NCBI GenBank assembly: GCA_052143655.1
Contig: JBKQSL010000317.1
Location: 1 to 48,165, forward strand
Direction of reading: 5' to 3'
Length of the DNA: 48,165 nt
From: CAVSUR01 sp052143655
Lineage (GTDB): Bacteria; Actinomycetota; Actinomycetes; Streptosporangiales; Streptosporangiaceae
The translations under genes and the position numbers were made by a program. Positions 7,708 through 16,381 of this stretch are shown piece by piece (within the stretch, counting starts at the first letter, position 1; each line of letters starts with the position of its first letter). Under the pieces are notes generated by a model. It worked only from the letters and a program-made list of their open reading frames with translations, had not been told where the DNA came from and made no database searches.

Positions 7708-8878
7708 TTAAGCGGAGAAAATCGAGTCCATGATCTCCGCACCGGTGGTGATCACCGGCCGCAGTTCCCGGCGGTAGACCAGTTCGGTCGTGCTGGCCTG
7801 CCGGTGCCCGGCGACCCGGGCGATTTCCTCCACCGGCACGCCGCCCGCCGACATAATGCTCACGAACGTGTGCCGCAGCTCCCGCGGCACCCAGTCCGTC
7901 CCCAGCCCCGCGGCCTGCGTGATCTGCCGGAACCCGCGCCGGATGTTGTGCTGATCCAGCATCGTCCCCAGCGCCGTGGTGAACACCAGGCCGCTGTCCT
8001 GCCAGCGCTCCCCCGCCCTCACCCGGTCCGCCGCCTGCACCGCCTCGCGCTCCCGCAGGGCGTCCACCGCGATCTGCGCCAGCTTCAGCGTGCGCCGCGA
8101 CCTCGGCGTCTTAGTGTCCCCGCCGGCCCGGTCCGAGCGCCAGACCGCCACCGTCCCGGCCTCCAGATCGACATGATCCCAGCGCAGCGCCCGGGCCTCC
8201 TCCGGCCGGATGCCCGTGGTCAGCAGCAGAACCACATAGGCATGCAGCCGGTGCGGCCCGGTCCACGCCTCTCCCCCGGCCTCCGCCGGGAGCTCACCGG
8301 CGGCAGCACCCAGCAGCGCCCGGGCCTGCTCCACCGACAGCGCCTTCGACGGCCTTGCCCTCCCCGCCCGCCGGAGGCCGGACCAGCGCCGCCACGTTCC
8401 GGCCGACCAGATCCTCGGCCTCGGCCTGCCGGATGGCGCGCACCAGGCAGTTATGCGCAATCTGCAGCGAGCGCGTCGACATCTGGCCGCTCAGCGCGGC
8501 CAGCCCGGATCGCACCTCGCCCGCGGTCAGCTTGCGCAGCGCCTTACGCCCGAGGCGATCGACGAGCGGCCTCACCCCGTCCCAGTACAGCACGACCGTC
8601 CGCGGCGACCGGCCGGACAGCCCGTGCGCCAGCCAGTCCTCCACCGCATCGGCAACCGTGTACCTCGCCGCCGACTGCACCCCGGCGTCCAATTCCGCGT
8701 GCAGCGCCCGCAGCTTGTCCCGGACTTCCTGCTTGGTCCTGCCCGTGACCTTGCGCCGCAGCCGCCGCCCGTCCGGGCCGAAGCCTAACGAGACCGCGCC
8801 GACGTACCGGTTCTTGTCCGCCGCGAAGTAGATGCCGTCTTCGCCGTGCCCGCGGCGCTTGACCGCAGCCTCTGCCAT
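7708..8878 (-). pseudogene. Tyrosine integrase at tRNA-Val, broken by a one-base frameshift
   Basis: The N-terminal half (from ATG 8878) has the AP2-like arm-binding region (GIYFAADKNRYVGAVSLG) and SAM-like core-binding domain. The C-terminal half has LTTGIRPEEARALRW (Arg), VPRELRHTFVS (the xxLR box in the RELR form natural to this actinobacterial subfamily), VAGHRQASTTELVYRRELRPVI (His and Tyr) and a stop at 7708-7710. The halves are in different frames. Relatives read AGREGRPSKALS across the join. Here an extra base within 8353-8359 shifts the frame after the Gly/Glu-rich turn. The gene starts 63 bases from the 3' end of tRNA-Val and points away from it, the standard arrangement for a tRNA-targeting element. 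Confidence 0.85.
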
Positions 8879-8940
8879 GGAGCCATCATTATCCTTGGCT
8901 TCCCGGCGCTGGCTCCCGGAACCTCACATGGCCTCTGACC

Positions 8941-9015
8941 TGGTGGGCGCAGCAGGTTTCGAACCTGCGACCCCTCGCTTGTAAGGCGAGTGCTCTACCG
9001 CTGAGCTATGCACCC
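8941..9015 (-). tRNA. tRNA-Val (anticodon TAC)
   Basis: The minus strand folds fully. Acceptor GGGTGCA pairs with TGCGCCC (one T-G pair). The D arm is GCTC/GAGC. The anticodon stem CTCGC/GCGAG holds loop CTTACAA, with anticodon TAC. The T arm is GCAGG-TTCGAAA-CCTGC. Discriminator A is followed by an encoded CCA. The gene is intact, and the broken integrase lies just beyond its 3' end, so the tRNA 3' half is the likely attachment site. Confidence 0.95.
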
Positions 9016-9167
9016 ATGGTCGCGCCCGAGCCGTCGGCATGCAGACGGCAGGACCGGCCGATCGGGCCTAGCGTACCGTCCCCGGCCTCGCCGGGACGAA
9101 GCCCAGGAAGCATCAGCGCCCGACCGCAGCCAGGCCCCGGAACAAACCGAGACGCCGAGCCTGTGGG

Positions 9168-9539
9168 TTAGCTGATCCCTGCTGGCCGGCCGGCCCGGCC
9201 GAGGACTTTGGCCAGGGCCAGCTCGACTTCCTCGGCCAGGCCGGGAGCCGAGCCCGGGTCGGCGTGCACCGTTCCGGCGCCCATGCCCCCGGCCGCGGCC
9301 GACCCGGCGGCGTGCGCCGCGCCGACGCTGCCGCAGTCCCGGCACTCGACCTCACCCAGCCGCCGGACGAGCCGGACGCTCGCGCAGACCGTGCAGCTGT
9401 CCAGGTCGGACGTCCAGTCGAAGCTCGACTGGCACTGCGGGCAGATGAGGACCTGTCGGTTGTCCCGGACCCCGCGCTGCCACGGGCTCTCGCCCCGGTC
9501 GGGGTCGACCTGCCGGGTGCCACAGCGATAGCAGGGCAT
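9168..9539 (-). CDS. Zinc-ribbon protein with four CxxC pairs
   Basis: A 123-aa soluble protein starting at ATG 9539. Four CxxC pairs at Cys3/6, Cys33/36, Cys49/52 and Cys66/69 predict two zinc ribbons in the first 70 residues. The C-terminal 50 residues are Ala/Gly-rich and end in a short helix (EEVELALAKVLGR). No catalytic motif is visible. Such proteins often bind nucleic acid or serve as metal-binding partners, but I cannot assign a role. It lies 46 bases downstream of the peroxiredoxin gene on the same strand and may be co-transcribed, which would suggest a redox connection. No clear ribosome site is visible. Confidence 0.65.
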   Translation of the reverse strand: MPCYRCGTRQVDPDRGESPWQRGVRDNRQVLICPQCQSSFDWTSDLDSCTVCASVRLVRRLGEVECRDCGSVGAAHAAGSAAAGGMGAGTVHADPGSAPGLAEEVELALAKVLGRAGRPAGIS

Positions 9540-9585
9540 GCAGCCTGTTCCGATTCTGCCGTTGCGCCCAGAACCCGGGCTCGCG

Positions 9586-10047
9586 CTAGTCCAGCGCGGC
9601 CAGCGCCTTCTGGTACTCGGCGATGTCACGCGCCTGCGGGATCGGGTTGACGACCTTCCACCGCACGACGCCGTTCTTGTCGATGACGAATGTGCCGCGC
9701 ACGGCGACGCCCCTCTTCTCGTCGAACACACCGTAGGTCCTGGCCACGCCGCCATGCGGCCAGAAATCCGACAGCATAGCGAAATCGTAATGTTCGGCGT
9801 CCGACCAGGTGCGCAGCACGTAAGCCGAATCCACGGAAACCGTGAGGAGCTCGACATCGTCGCGGTTGACCTCGGGGAAGTCGTCGCGCATCGCGCAGAG
9901 TTCCCCGGTGCACACGCCGCTGAACGCCAGCGGGTAGAAGACCAGCACCACGTTCTTCTTGCCGCGCAGGCCGGACAGCTTCACCGGGGTGCCGTGCTGG
10001 TCCTTCAGGTCGAAATCCGGCGCTTCATCGCCGACCTCTACCGGCAT
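9586..10047 (-). CDS. ahpE: Peroxiredoxin, AhpE/1-Cys type
   Basis: A 153-aa thioredoxin-fold peroxidase that reduces peroxides with a cysteine thiol. The family pattern is complete: VEVGDEAPDFDL, VVLVFYPLAFSGVCTGEL with peroxidatic Cys46, and later SDFWPHGGVARTYGVFDEKRG and RGTFVIDKNGVVRW. A second Cys (Cys51) follows five residues later, so a resolving role is possible. The length equals mycobacterial AhpE. Residue similarity is highest to AhpE rather than to Bcp. It is cytoplasmic, with no signal peptide. It is transcribed leftwards, probably together with the zinc-ribbon gene. Confidence 0.88.
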   Translation of the reverse strand: MPVEVGDEAPDFDLKDQHGTPVKLSGLRGKKNVVLVFYPLAFSGVCTGELCAMRDDFPEVNRDDVELLTVSVDSAYVLRTWSDAEHYDFAMLSDFWPHGGVARTYGVFDEKRGVAVRGTFVIDKNGVVRWKVVNPIPQARDIAEYQKALAALD

Positions 10048-10325
10048 GCCAGGGGTCCTCTCAGACGGGGAACTTGAGGGGAAGGGCAGGGCAGCGGCCG
10101 TACTGCCCGGCCGCCGCGGCGGGCCGACGAGACCGCCGACCGCACTTTGCTCGGTAAGCCCAGTCTGCCACGGCCTTATTCCAGGCCCGGTGCGGCAGTT
10201 TCGCAGCCGGCCGGGCGCGCCCGAGCCGACCCAATGGCTTGCCGCCCCGACGCCGCGCTGATCCGCGGAGCCGCCTGGCCCCGTGGCCGAGCCCCGTCGG
10301 GCGATACCCCGCTGGCGCCGTGGCG

Positions 10326-10754
10326 CTAGCGGCGTGACTTAGGGGCCACCAGCCGGGTGCCGGACCAGTTGCGGCCTGCGCTCACGGTGGAGGTCTGCGA
10401 CAGCCCGGCCGTCGGCGCGGACTCCCCGATCTCACTGGGCTCCACGTGACCTTCCCGGCCGGACTTGGGAGTCAGGAGCATGACGTAGCCCCCGTCGGCG
10501 AGCGGCGTCTTCGCGTCGACGAGCGCATCGACCAGGTCACCGTCCCCGTCCCGCCACCACAGCAGCACCCCGTCTACGACGTCGTCGTAGTCCTCGTCGA
10601 CAAGCTCAACGCCCTGCAGGCTCATCACCGACTCGCGCAACTGCTCGTCACAGTCGTTGTCGTAGCCGATTTCCTGCACCACGTGGCCCGGCTTGACGCC
10701 GAGTCGCTCGGCCAGGTCACGCTGATCCTGCGCCTGGCCTGCGGTCGCGCTCAC
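10326..10754 (-). CDS. DUF3052 family protein
   Basis: A 142-aa protein matching DUF3052 along its length: AERLGVKPGHVVQEIGYDNDCD near the N-terminus, an acidic middle (VELVDEDYDDVVDGVLLWW), an Asp-rich turn, and ADGGYVMLLTPKSGREGHVEPSEIGESAPTAGL, then TVSAGRNWSGTRL at the C-terminus. GTG 10754 is the start because AGGAGG (10761-10766) is placed 6 bases upstream. The family is widespread in actinobacteria, commonly adjacent to aceE; its function is unknown. It diverges from aceE across a 476-base gap. Confidence 0.88.
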   Translation of the reverse strand: MSATAGQAQDQRDLAERLGVKPGHVVQEIGYDNDCDEQLRESVMSLQGVELVDEDYDDVVDGVLLWWRDGDGDLVDALVDAKTPLADGGYVMLLTPKSGREGHVEPSEIGESAPTAGLSQTSTVSAGRNWSGTRLVAPKSRR

Positions 10755-11230
10755 TGAAATCCTCCTGCACCCTTTCCCGCTGTGCCACGACCCCGATGCG
10801 CAGCGCACTGGCTGCGGCCGGGCCCGTCGGGCACGTCCCGCGTCGGCGTCTCCTTGATCGGACAGTCCACACTGGGGAGGCCCCGCGCGCAAGTCACAAT
10901 TGGCACACAGAGCGAAATGCCCGGTGCCTCCGGCCCCCGCCCGGCCTCCTGGTGGCGCTCTGTTACCGTTTGTCCGTTTCCATAACGCTGTGCCGCGGGC
11001 CAGCGTCGCCTTCTCAGCCTGGTCTACCCATCCCGGGCCGCAACCATGACAGATGCGGCCCCGCGCCGCCGCGGCACTGTTGTTACTGGCCGGTAGAGAT
11101 GCGTGTTCGGCCAGGGCGTACCAGGATGAGAGAAGAGCACCACGCCCACGCGCGGCACCGCCTGCCGCACCTGACCCTGTTCACCCGGCGGCTGCGCAGA
11201 GCATGCTGCCGCAGAAGTGAGGAAGACCCC
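10755..11230. other. Divergent intergenic region between DUF3052 and aceE
   Basis: This 476-base gap holds the promoters for both flanking genes. The only item I can place firmly is the DUF3052 ribosome site (10761-10766). The aceE frame stays open upstream to 10796, but the residues before GTG 11231 do not resemble AceE. I see no RNA gene and no strong -35/-10 pair. Confidence 0.5.
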
Positions 11231-14104
11231 GTGGCCTCCGGACGCCAGCGCTTCTCCATCATCAGCGACGGCCTGCCCACCCAGCTGCCGGACATCGACG
11301 CGGACGAGACCAGGGAATGGGTGGAGTCCTTTGACAGCGTCGTCCGCACCAAGGGCCGCGCCCGCGCCCGCTACATCATGCTCCGGCTGCTGGAGCGCGC
11401 CCGTGAGCAGCAGGTCGGCGTGCCCGGCCTGCGCAGCACGGACTTCATCAACACGATCCCGCCCGAGCGCGAGCCGTGGTTCCCCGGCGACGAGTACGCC
11501 GAGCGTCGCGTCCGCGCCTACATCCGGTGGAACGCCGCGGTCATGGTGTCCCGCGCCAACCGGCCGGGCCTGGGCGTGGGCGGCCACATCGCCACCTACG
11601 CCTCGGCCGCCAGCCTCTACGAGGTGGGCTTCAACCACTTCTTCCGCGGCAAGGATCACGGTGAGTCCGGCGACCAGGTGTTCATCCAGGGCCACGCCGC
11701 GCCCGGCATCTACGCCCGCGCGTTCCTCGAGGGCCGGCTGACCGAGCACCAGCTGAACGGGTTCCGCCAGGAACTGTCGCACCCGGGCGGCGGGCTGCCT
11801 TCCTACCCGCACCCCCGGCTGATGCCCGACTTCTGGGAATTCCCGACCGTATCCATGGGCCTGGGCGCGATCGACGCGGTCTACCAGGCCCGGTTCAACC
11901 AGTACCTGCTGGCCCGGGAGATCAAGGACACCAGCCGGTCACACGTGTGGGCGTTCCTCGGCGACGGCGAGACCGACGAGCCGGAGGTACTCGGCGCGAT
12001 CGGGCTGGCCGCGCGCGAGGAACTGGACAACCTCACCTTCGTGATCAACTGCAACCTGCAGCGGCTCGACGGCCCGGTGCGCGGCAACGGCAAGATCATC
12101 CAGGAGCTGGAGGCCCAGTTCCGCGGAGCCGGCTGGAACGTCATCAAGGTGATCTGGGGCCGCGACTGGGACCCGCTGCTGGCCCAGGACACCGACGGCG
12201 TGCTCGTGAACAAGATGAACAGCACCCCGGACGGCCAGTTCCAGACCTACTCGGTCGAGCCGGGCAGCTACATCCGGGAGAACTTCTTCGGCACCGACCC
12301 GCGGCTGCGCGCCATGGTCGCGCACATGTCCGACGACGACATCCGCAGCCTCTCCCGCGGCGGGCACGACTACCGCAAGGTGTACGCGGCGTTCAAATCG
12401 GCGACTGAGCACGTCGGCCAGCCGACGGTGATCCTGGCGCACACGATCAAGGGCTGGACACTCGGCCCGGACTTCGAGGCCCGCAACGCCACCCACCAGA
12501 TGAAGAAGCTCACCGTCGCCGAGCTGAAGGAGTTCCGCGACCGGCTCTACCTGGACATCCCGGACTCGGCGCTGGAGGCGGAGCTGCCGCCGTACTACCA
12601 CCCGGGCGAGAAGTCCGACGAGATCCTCTACATGAGGGAGCGGCGGGCAGCGCTCGGCGGCTACCTGCCGCGCCGGATCGTCCGCGCCAAGCCGGTCGCC
12701 CTGCCCGGCGACCGGCCCTACGACGAGCTGCGCCGCGGCTCCGGCAAGCAGCCGGTGGCCACCACCATGGCGTTCGTCCGGCTGCTCAAGGACCTGATGA
12801 AGGACCCGGAGATCGGGGCCAGGTTCGTGCCGATCATCCCGGACGAGGCACGCACGTTCGGCATGGACTCGCTGTTCCCGACGGCCAAGATCTACTCGCC
12901 GCACGGGCAGTCCTACGAGGCGGTGGACCGCAACTTGCTGCTGTCCTACAAGGAGTCGGAGAAGGGCCAGATCCTGCACGAGGGGATCAGCGAGGCCGGC
13001 GCGATGGGGTCGGTGATCGCCGCCGGGACCTCGTATGCCACCCACGGCACGCACATGATCCCGGTGTACGTCTTCTACTCGATGTTCGGGTTCCAGCGCA
13101 CCGGGGACCAGATGTGGGCGTTCGGTGACCAGCTGGGCCGCGGGTTCCTGCTCGGCGCGACGGCCGGCCGGACCACGCTGGCCGGCGAGGGCCTGCAGCA
13201 CAACGACGGACACTCGATGCTGCTGGCCTCGGTCAGCCACGCCTGCGTCAGCTACGACTGCGCCTGGGCGTTCGAGCTCGCGCACGTAGTGCGGGACGCT
13301 TTGCGGCGGATGTACTCCCCCACGCCCGAGCACCCGCAGGGCGAGAACATCTACTACTACCTGACCGTCTACAACGAGCCCTACCAGCAGCCGGCCGAGC
13401 CGCAGGACCACCCGGGCGGGTCAGAGGCGCTGGCCCGCGGCATCCTGCGCGGCCTGTACCGGTACGCGCCCGCCCCCGAGGCCGGGCAGCAGCCGGCCGC
13501 GGCCGCGGCCGGGGAGCCGGGCGAGGCCGCTGCGGACGGCGGGCAGGAGCCCGAGCACGGCGCGGACAGTGCCGGCGAGGCCACCGGGCCGGCCGAGGCT
13601 GACGGCCGGGAGCGGCCGCGGGCCCGGATCCTCGCCTCCGGCGTGGCCATGCGCTGGGCGCTGGAGGCGCAGCGGCTGCTCGCCCAGGACTGGGGGGTCG
13701 CGGCCGAGGCCTGGTCGGCGACGTCGTGGACCGAGCTGCGCCGCGACGCGCTCGGCTGCGAGGAGTGGAACATGCTGCACCCCGACGGCGAGCAGCGGGT
13801 GCCCTACCTGAGCCAGGTGCTGGACGGCCAGGGCGGCCCGGTCGTCGCGGTCAGCGACTGGCTCCGCGCGGTGCCCGACCAGATCGCCCGGTGGGTACCC
13901 GCGCCGTTCGCCTCGCTCGGCACCGACGGCTGGGGCTTCTCCGACACCCGGGCGGCCGCCCGGCGGTTCTTCCACGTGGACGCCGAGTCGATCACCGTCG
14001 CGGTGCTCACCCAGCTGGCCCGCACCGGCGAGGTCAAGCCGGAGGCAGTCGGCCAGGCGATCGCCAGGTACCGCCTCGACATGCCAGTCAGCGAGGCTCT
14101 TTAA
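11231..14104 (+). CDS. aceE: Pyruvate dehydrogenase E1 component, homodimeric
   Basis: The thiamine-diphosphate enzyme decarboxylates pyruvate and acetylates the lipoyl group of E2. The 957-aa product has the family layout: N-terminal ThDP-binding domain with GHIATYASAASLYEVGFNHFFRG and the ThDP motif WAFLGDGETDEPE...NLTFVINCN (about residues 239-270), pyrimidine-binding middle domain (DEARTFGMDSLF, GQSYEAVDRNLL, AGRTTLAGEGLQHNDGHS) and C-terminal domain. GTG 11231 is chosen because GAGGAA precedes it and relatives begin near VASGRQRFSIISDGLP. Odd: a low-complexity Ala/Gly/Glu insert of about 45 residues (about 750-797) lies between the middle and C-terminal domains. The matching E3 and an E2 lie at 40-43 kb. 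Confidence 0.95.
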   Translation: MASGRQRFSIISDGLPTQLPDIDADETREWVESFDSVVRTKGRARARYIMLRLLERAREQQVGVPGLRSTDFINTIPPEREPWFPGDEYAERRVRAYIRWNAAVMVSRANRPGLGVGGHIATYASAASLYEVGFNHFFRGKDHGESGDQVFIQGHAAPGIYARAFLEGRLTEHQLNGFRQELSHPGGGLPSYPHPRLMPDFWEFPTVSMGLGAIDAVYQARFNQYLLAREIKDTSRSHVWAFLGDGETDEPEVLGAIGLAAREELDNLTFVINCNLQRLDGPVRGNGKIIQELEAQFRGAGWNVIKVIWGRDWDPLLAQDTDGVLVNKMNSTPDGQFQTYSVEPGSYIRENFFGTDPRLRAMVAHMSDDDIRSLSRGGHDYRKVYAAFKSATEHVGQPTVILAHTIKGWTLGPDFEARNATHQMKKLTVAELKEFRDRLYLDIPDSALEAELPPYYHPGEKSDEILYMRERRAALGGYLPRRIVRAKPVALPGDRPYDELRRGSGKQPVATTMAFVRLLKDLMKDPEIGARFVPIIPDEARTFGMDSLFPTAKIYSPHGQSYEAVDRNLLLSYKESEKGQILHEGISEAGAMGSVIAAGTSYATHGTHMIPVYVFYSMFGFQRTGDQMWAFGDQLGRGFLLGATAGRTTLAGEGLQHNDGHSMLLASVSHACVSYDCAWAFELAHVVRDALRRMYSPTPEHPQGENIYYYLTVYNEPYQQPAEPQDHPGGSEALARGILRGLYRYAPAPEAGQQPAAAAAGEPGEAAADGGQEPEHGADSAGEATGPAEADGRERPRARILASGVAMRWALEAQRLLAQDWGVAAEAWSATSWTELRRDALGCEEWNMLHPDGEQRVPYLSQVLDGQGGPVVAVSDWLRAVPDQIARWVPAPFASLGTDGWGFSDTRAAARRFFHVDAESITVAVLTQLARTGEVKPEAVGQAIARYRLDMPVSEAL

Positions 14105-14141
14105 CAAGTCGCCCGCGCCGGTCAGGGCGGCCGGATAGACG

Positions 14142-14181
14142 CGCAACGGGGCCGGACTGCGCGCAGTCCGGCCCCGTTGCG
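14142..14181. terminator. Perfect 40-base palindrome, bidirectional terminator
   Basis: The two 20-base halves are exact reverse complements, centred between 14161 and 14162. It lies in the 85-base gap between the converging aceE and HAF-repeat genes. No T-tract follows on either side, as is common in high-GC actinobacteria. A stem of about 18 pairs with a 4-base loop would form on either transcript. Confidence 0.8.
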
Positions 14182-14189
14182 GTCAGCGG

Positions 14190-15197
14190 TTACGGCGTGG
14201 CGAGCATGCCGTTGGTGTGACCGCCCTTGCCGGTGTAGAAGCCGACCAGGTCACCAGCGTCGTTGACGCCGTTGATGATCGTGCTGCCGACGCCCTTCGG
14301 GTCGTTCACCTCGCGGAGCCCGTGCCGGATGGTCCAGGTGAAGCCGAAGGTCGAGCCGCCCTTGGTGGTCCAGGCGCCGACGACCTCGCCGGCGTCGTTG
14401 ACCCCGAACGCCTGCGTCATCGGCTTCCCCGACCGGCCGAAGGTGACCAGCTGGCCGCCCCGCCGCAGGAAGAAGGACCGCACGACGCCCTTGGCGTTGG
14501 TGTAGAAGCCGGCAATGCTGCCCTTGTTGTTGATCGCCGCAGCGGTCACGCTGGTCGCGCCGGGGATGCGCACCCGGCGGAACCGGCCGGTGTGGGTGTT
14601 GTAGGTGTAGCCGTGGCTGTTGCCGGCACTGCCGTTGTAGAAGCCGACCGCGATGCCGGAGTCGTTGACCCCGAGCAGCTGGTTCACCGGCGGCCTGGAG
14701 TTGTTGCTCGTCGGGAAGTCGACCTTGCGGAAGTGCCGGCCGCCGACGGCGAAGAAGCCGAAGTTGTTGTTGTTGGCCTGGTTCTTGTTGTTCTCGGTGG
14801 ACCAGAACCCGACGGTGACGCCGTTGTCGTTCAGGCCGGTGACCTGGGTCTGCGCGGAGCGCGGGAAGTTCTCGGTGCGGTAGCCGCCCTGCCGGTACGG
14901 CGGGATCAGCGTGTAGCCCTTGTTCTTGTGGCCCTTGGCACCCGAGCCGAAGTACCCGGCGATCTTGCCGTGGTTGTTGATCCCCAGCAGCTGGTTGAAG
15001 GTGAGATCGTTGCTGTTGTCCAGGGTGCGGAAGTGGTAGCTCGTAGCCGGGCTGACGGCGGCCTGGGCCGGCGCCGCCGTGGCGGCGAGGCCGGCGAAGG
15101 TGCCGGCGGCCAGGGCGGCGGCACCGAGGCGGGCTGCGACCTTGCGCGTCCCGGCCCCGCGCCCGCCGCTCTGCTGGGCGTGGTGGTGGAGAGGCAT
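14190..15197 (-). CDS. Secreted HAF-repeat protein
   Basis: A 335-aa predicted extracellular protein. ATG 15197 is preceded by AAAGGA seven bases upstream. The signal peptide is clear: a basic, His-containing N-region, an Ala-rich core (about 24-42) and cleavage near APAQAA. The rest holds at least six repeats of about 45 residues with the core (G/A)(I/V/L)N(D/N)xGxxxGx(Y/F/W), e.g. GINNHGKIAGYF, GVNDSGIAVGFY and GVNDAGDLVGFY. This is the HAF repeat, thought to form a beta-propeller-like array. The protein is rich in Asn, including one run between repeats. No enzymatic motif is visible. It is divergent from a LysR gene, which may control it. Confidence 0.82.
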   Translation of the reverse strand: MPLHHHAQQSGGRGAGTRKVAARLGAAALAAGTFAGLAATAAPAQAAVSPATSYHFRTLDNSNDLTFNQLLGINNHGKIAGYFGSGAKGHKNKGYTLIPPYRQGGYRTENFPRSAQTQVTGLNDNGVTVGFWSTENNKNQANNNNFGFFAVGGRHFRKVDFPTSNNSRPPVNQLLGVNDSGIAVGFYNGSAGNSHGYTYNTHTGRFRRVRIPGATSVTAAAINNKGSIAGFYTNAKGVVRSFFLRRGGQLVTFGRSGKPMTQAFGVNDAGEVVGAWTTKGGSTFGFTWTIRHGLREVNDPKGVGSTIINGVNDAGDLVGFYTGKGGHTNGMLATP

Positions 15198-15324
15198 GCT
15201 GAAGTCCTTTCTAGGTCTGGGGTGCTGCCCGCGGCACGCTGGCCTGGGGGCAACGACCTCACTGTGCCGGACCACTGCGATAGACACAAGCAGACGTTCT
15301 GAATGACTCTGATAGAATGTATCT
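15198..15324. promoter_or_regulatory. Divergent control region of the HAF-repeat and LysR genes
   Basis: This 127-base gap separates two divergent starts, a typical LysR setting. The segment near 15311-15323 reads GATA-N5-TATC, a small inverted repeat just before the LysR start. LysR proteins bind short dyads of this kind, so it may be an autoregulatory site. The area is AT-rich compared with its surroundings. Confidence 0.35.
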
Positions 15325-16323
15325 ATGCTTGAAATGACCCGGCTTAAGATCTTCCGCGCCGTGGCCGGGCACGGCTCCTTCACCCGGGCCGCCGACGCGC
15401 TCGGCTACGCGCAGCCGTCGGTCTCGCATCAGATCGCCCAGCTGGAGCGCGAGCTCGGCGCGCAGCTGTTCGAGCGGCGCCCGCGCCGGGTGACGCTGAC
15501 CCCGGCAGGCGAGGTGTTCCTCGGCCACGCCGAGTCCATCCTGATCCAGCTGGCCGATGCGCAGCGCGAAGTCGGCGACATGGTGCAGACAGGCACCTGG
15601 CGGCTGCGGGTGGCCGCGTTCCCGACGGCCGCGGCCACGCTGATGCCTGCGGCGGCCGGCGTGTTCCGGGCTCAGTTGCCGGACGTCGAGCTGAGCCTGA
15701 CCGAGGCCGACCCGCCCGACGCGCTGCCCGCGCTGCTGGCCGGCGGCCAGGACCTGGCGCTGGTCTACGACTACCCGGCGCTGGGCGCCGTGCCGCCGCC
15801 GGCCGCCGAGCTGGAGCCGCTGTTCGGCGATCACATGGCCGCCGCCGTGCCGGAGAGCCATCCGCTGGCCGGCTGTGACCGGGTGCAGCTGGCTGAGCTG
15901 AGCGACGAGCGGTGGATCGCGCCGCACCCGTGCATGTGCCGGGACGCGGTGGTGTTCGCCTGCCGCAGCGCCGGGTTCGCGCCCGAGATCGTCTCGGAAA
16001 CCAACGACTACATGGCGATGCAGGGCCTGGTCGCGGCCGGCCTGGGCGTGGCGCTGATCCCCCGGCTGGCGGCGGCCATCGCCCGCCGCCCGGGTGTCCG
16101 GCTGCTGCCGCTGGCCGGCCCGGCGATCGAGCGGGTGACCTTCGTGGCCACCCGGCTAGGCGGCTACCGGTCGCCGACGGTCGAGGCGTTCCGCGCGGCC
16201 CTGAGCGCCGCGCTGCCCGCCGTCGAGGATCACGGCCTGCCGCTGGAGTCCTACGACCTCGAGCACGCAGTAGCCGCCCCCGGCAGCCGCGCCCGCTCCC
16301 GCCCCGCCCCCGCCACCCGCTAG
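15325..16323 (+). CDS. LysR-family transcriptional regulator
   Basis: A 332-aa DNA-binding regulator. The N-terminal winged helix-turn-helix is canonical: LKIFRAVAGHGSFTRAADALGYAQPSVSHQIAQLERELGAQLFERRPRRVTLTPAGE (about residues 6-63, in separate blocks). It is followed by the linker helix and a periplasmic-binding-like ligand domain (about 92-300). The ligand is not predictable from the sequence. The C-terminus ends in a Pro/Arg/Ala tail, longer than usual. ATG 15325 is used; ATG 15334 is a possible alternative. The best target candidate is the divergent HAF-repeat gene, while the fatty-acid operon starts about 1.3 kb downstream with its own regulator. Confidence 0.9.
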   Translation: MLEMTRLKIFRAVAGHGSFTRAADALGYAQPSVSHQIAQLERELGAQLFERRPRRVTLTPAGEVFLGHAESILIQLADAQREVGDMVQTGTWRLRVAAFPTAAATLMPAAAGVFRAQLPDVELSLTEADPPDALPALLAGGQDLALVYDYPALGAVPPPAAELEPLFGDHMAAAVPESHPLAGCDRVQLAELSDERWIAPHPCMCRDAVVFACRSAGFAPEIVSETNDYMAMQGLVAAGLGVALIPRLAAAIARRPGVRLLPLAGPAIERVTFVATRLGGYRSPTVEAFRAALSAALPAVEDHGLPLESYDLEHAVAAPGSRARSRPAPATR

Positions 16324-16381
16324 CCACCCTCCGCGGGGCGCCCAGCGCCGGCGGCGATGGCCGCCGGGCTAGCCTGGGCTG

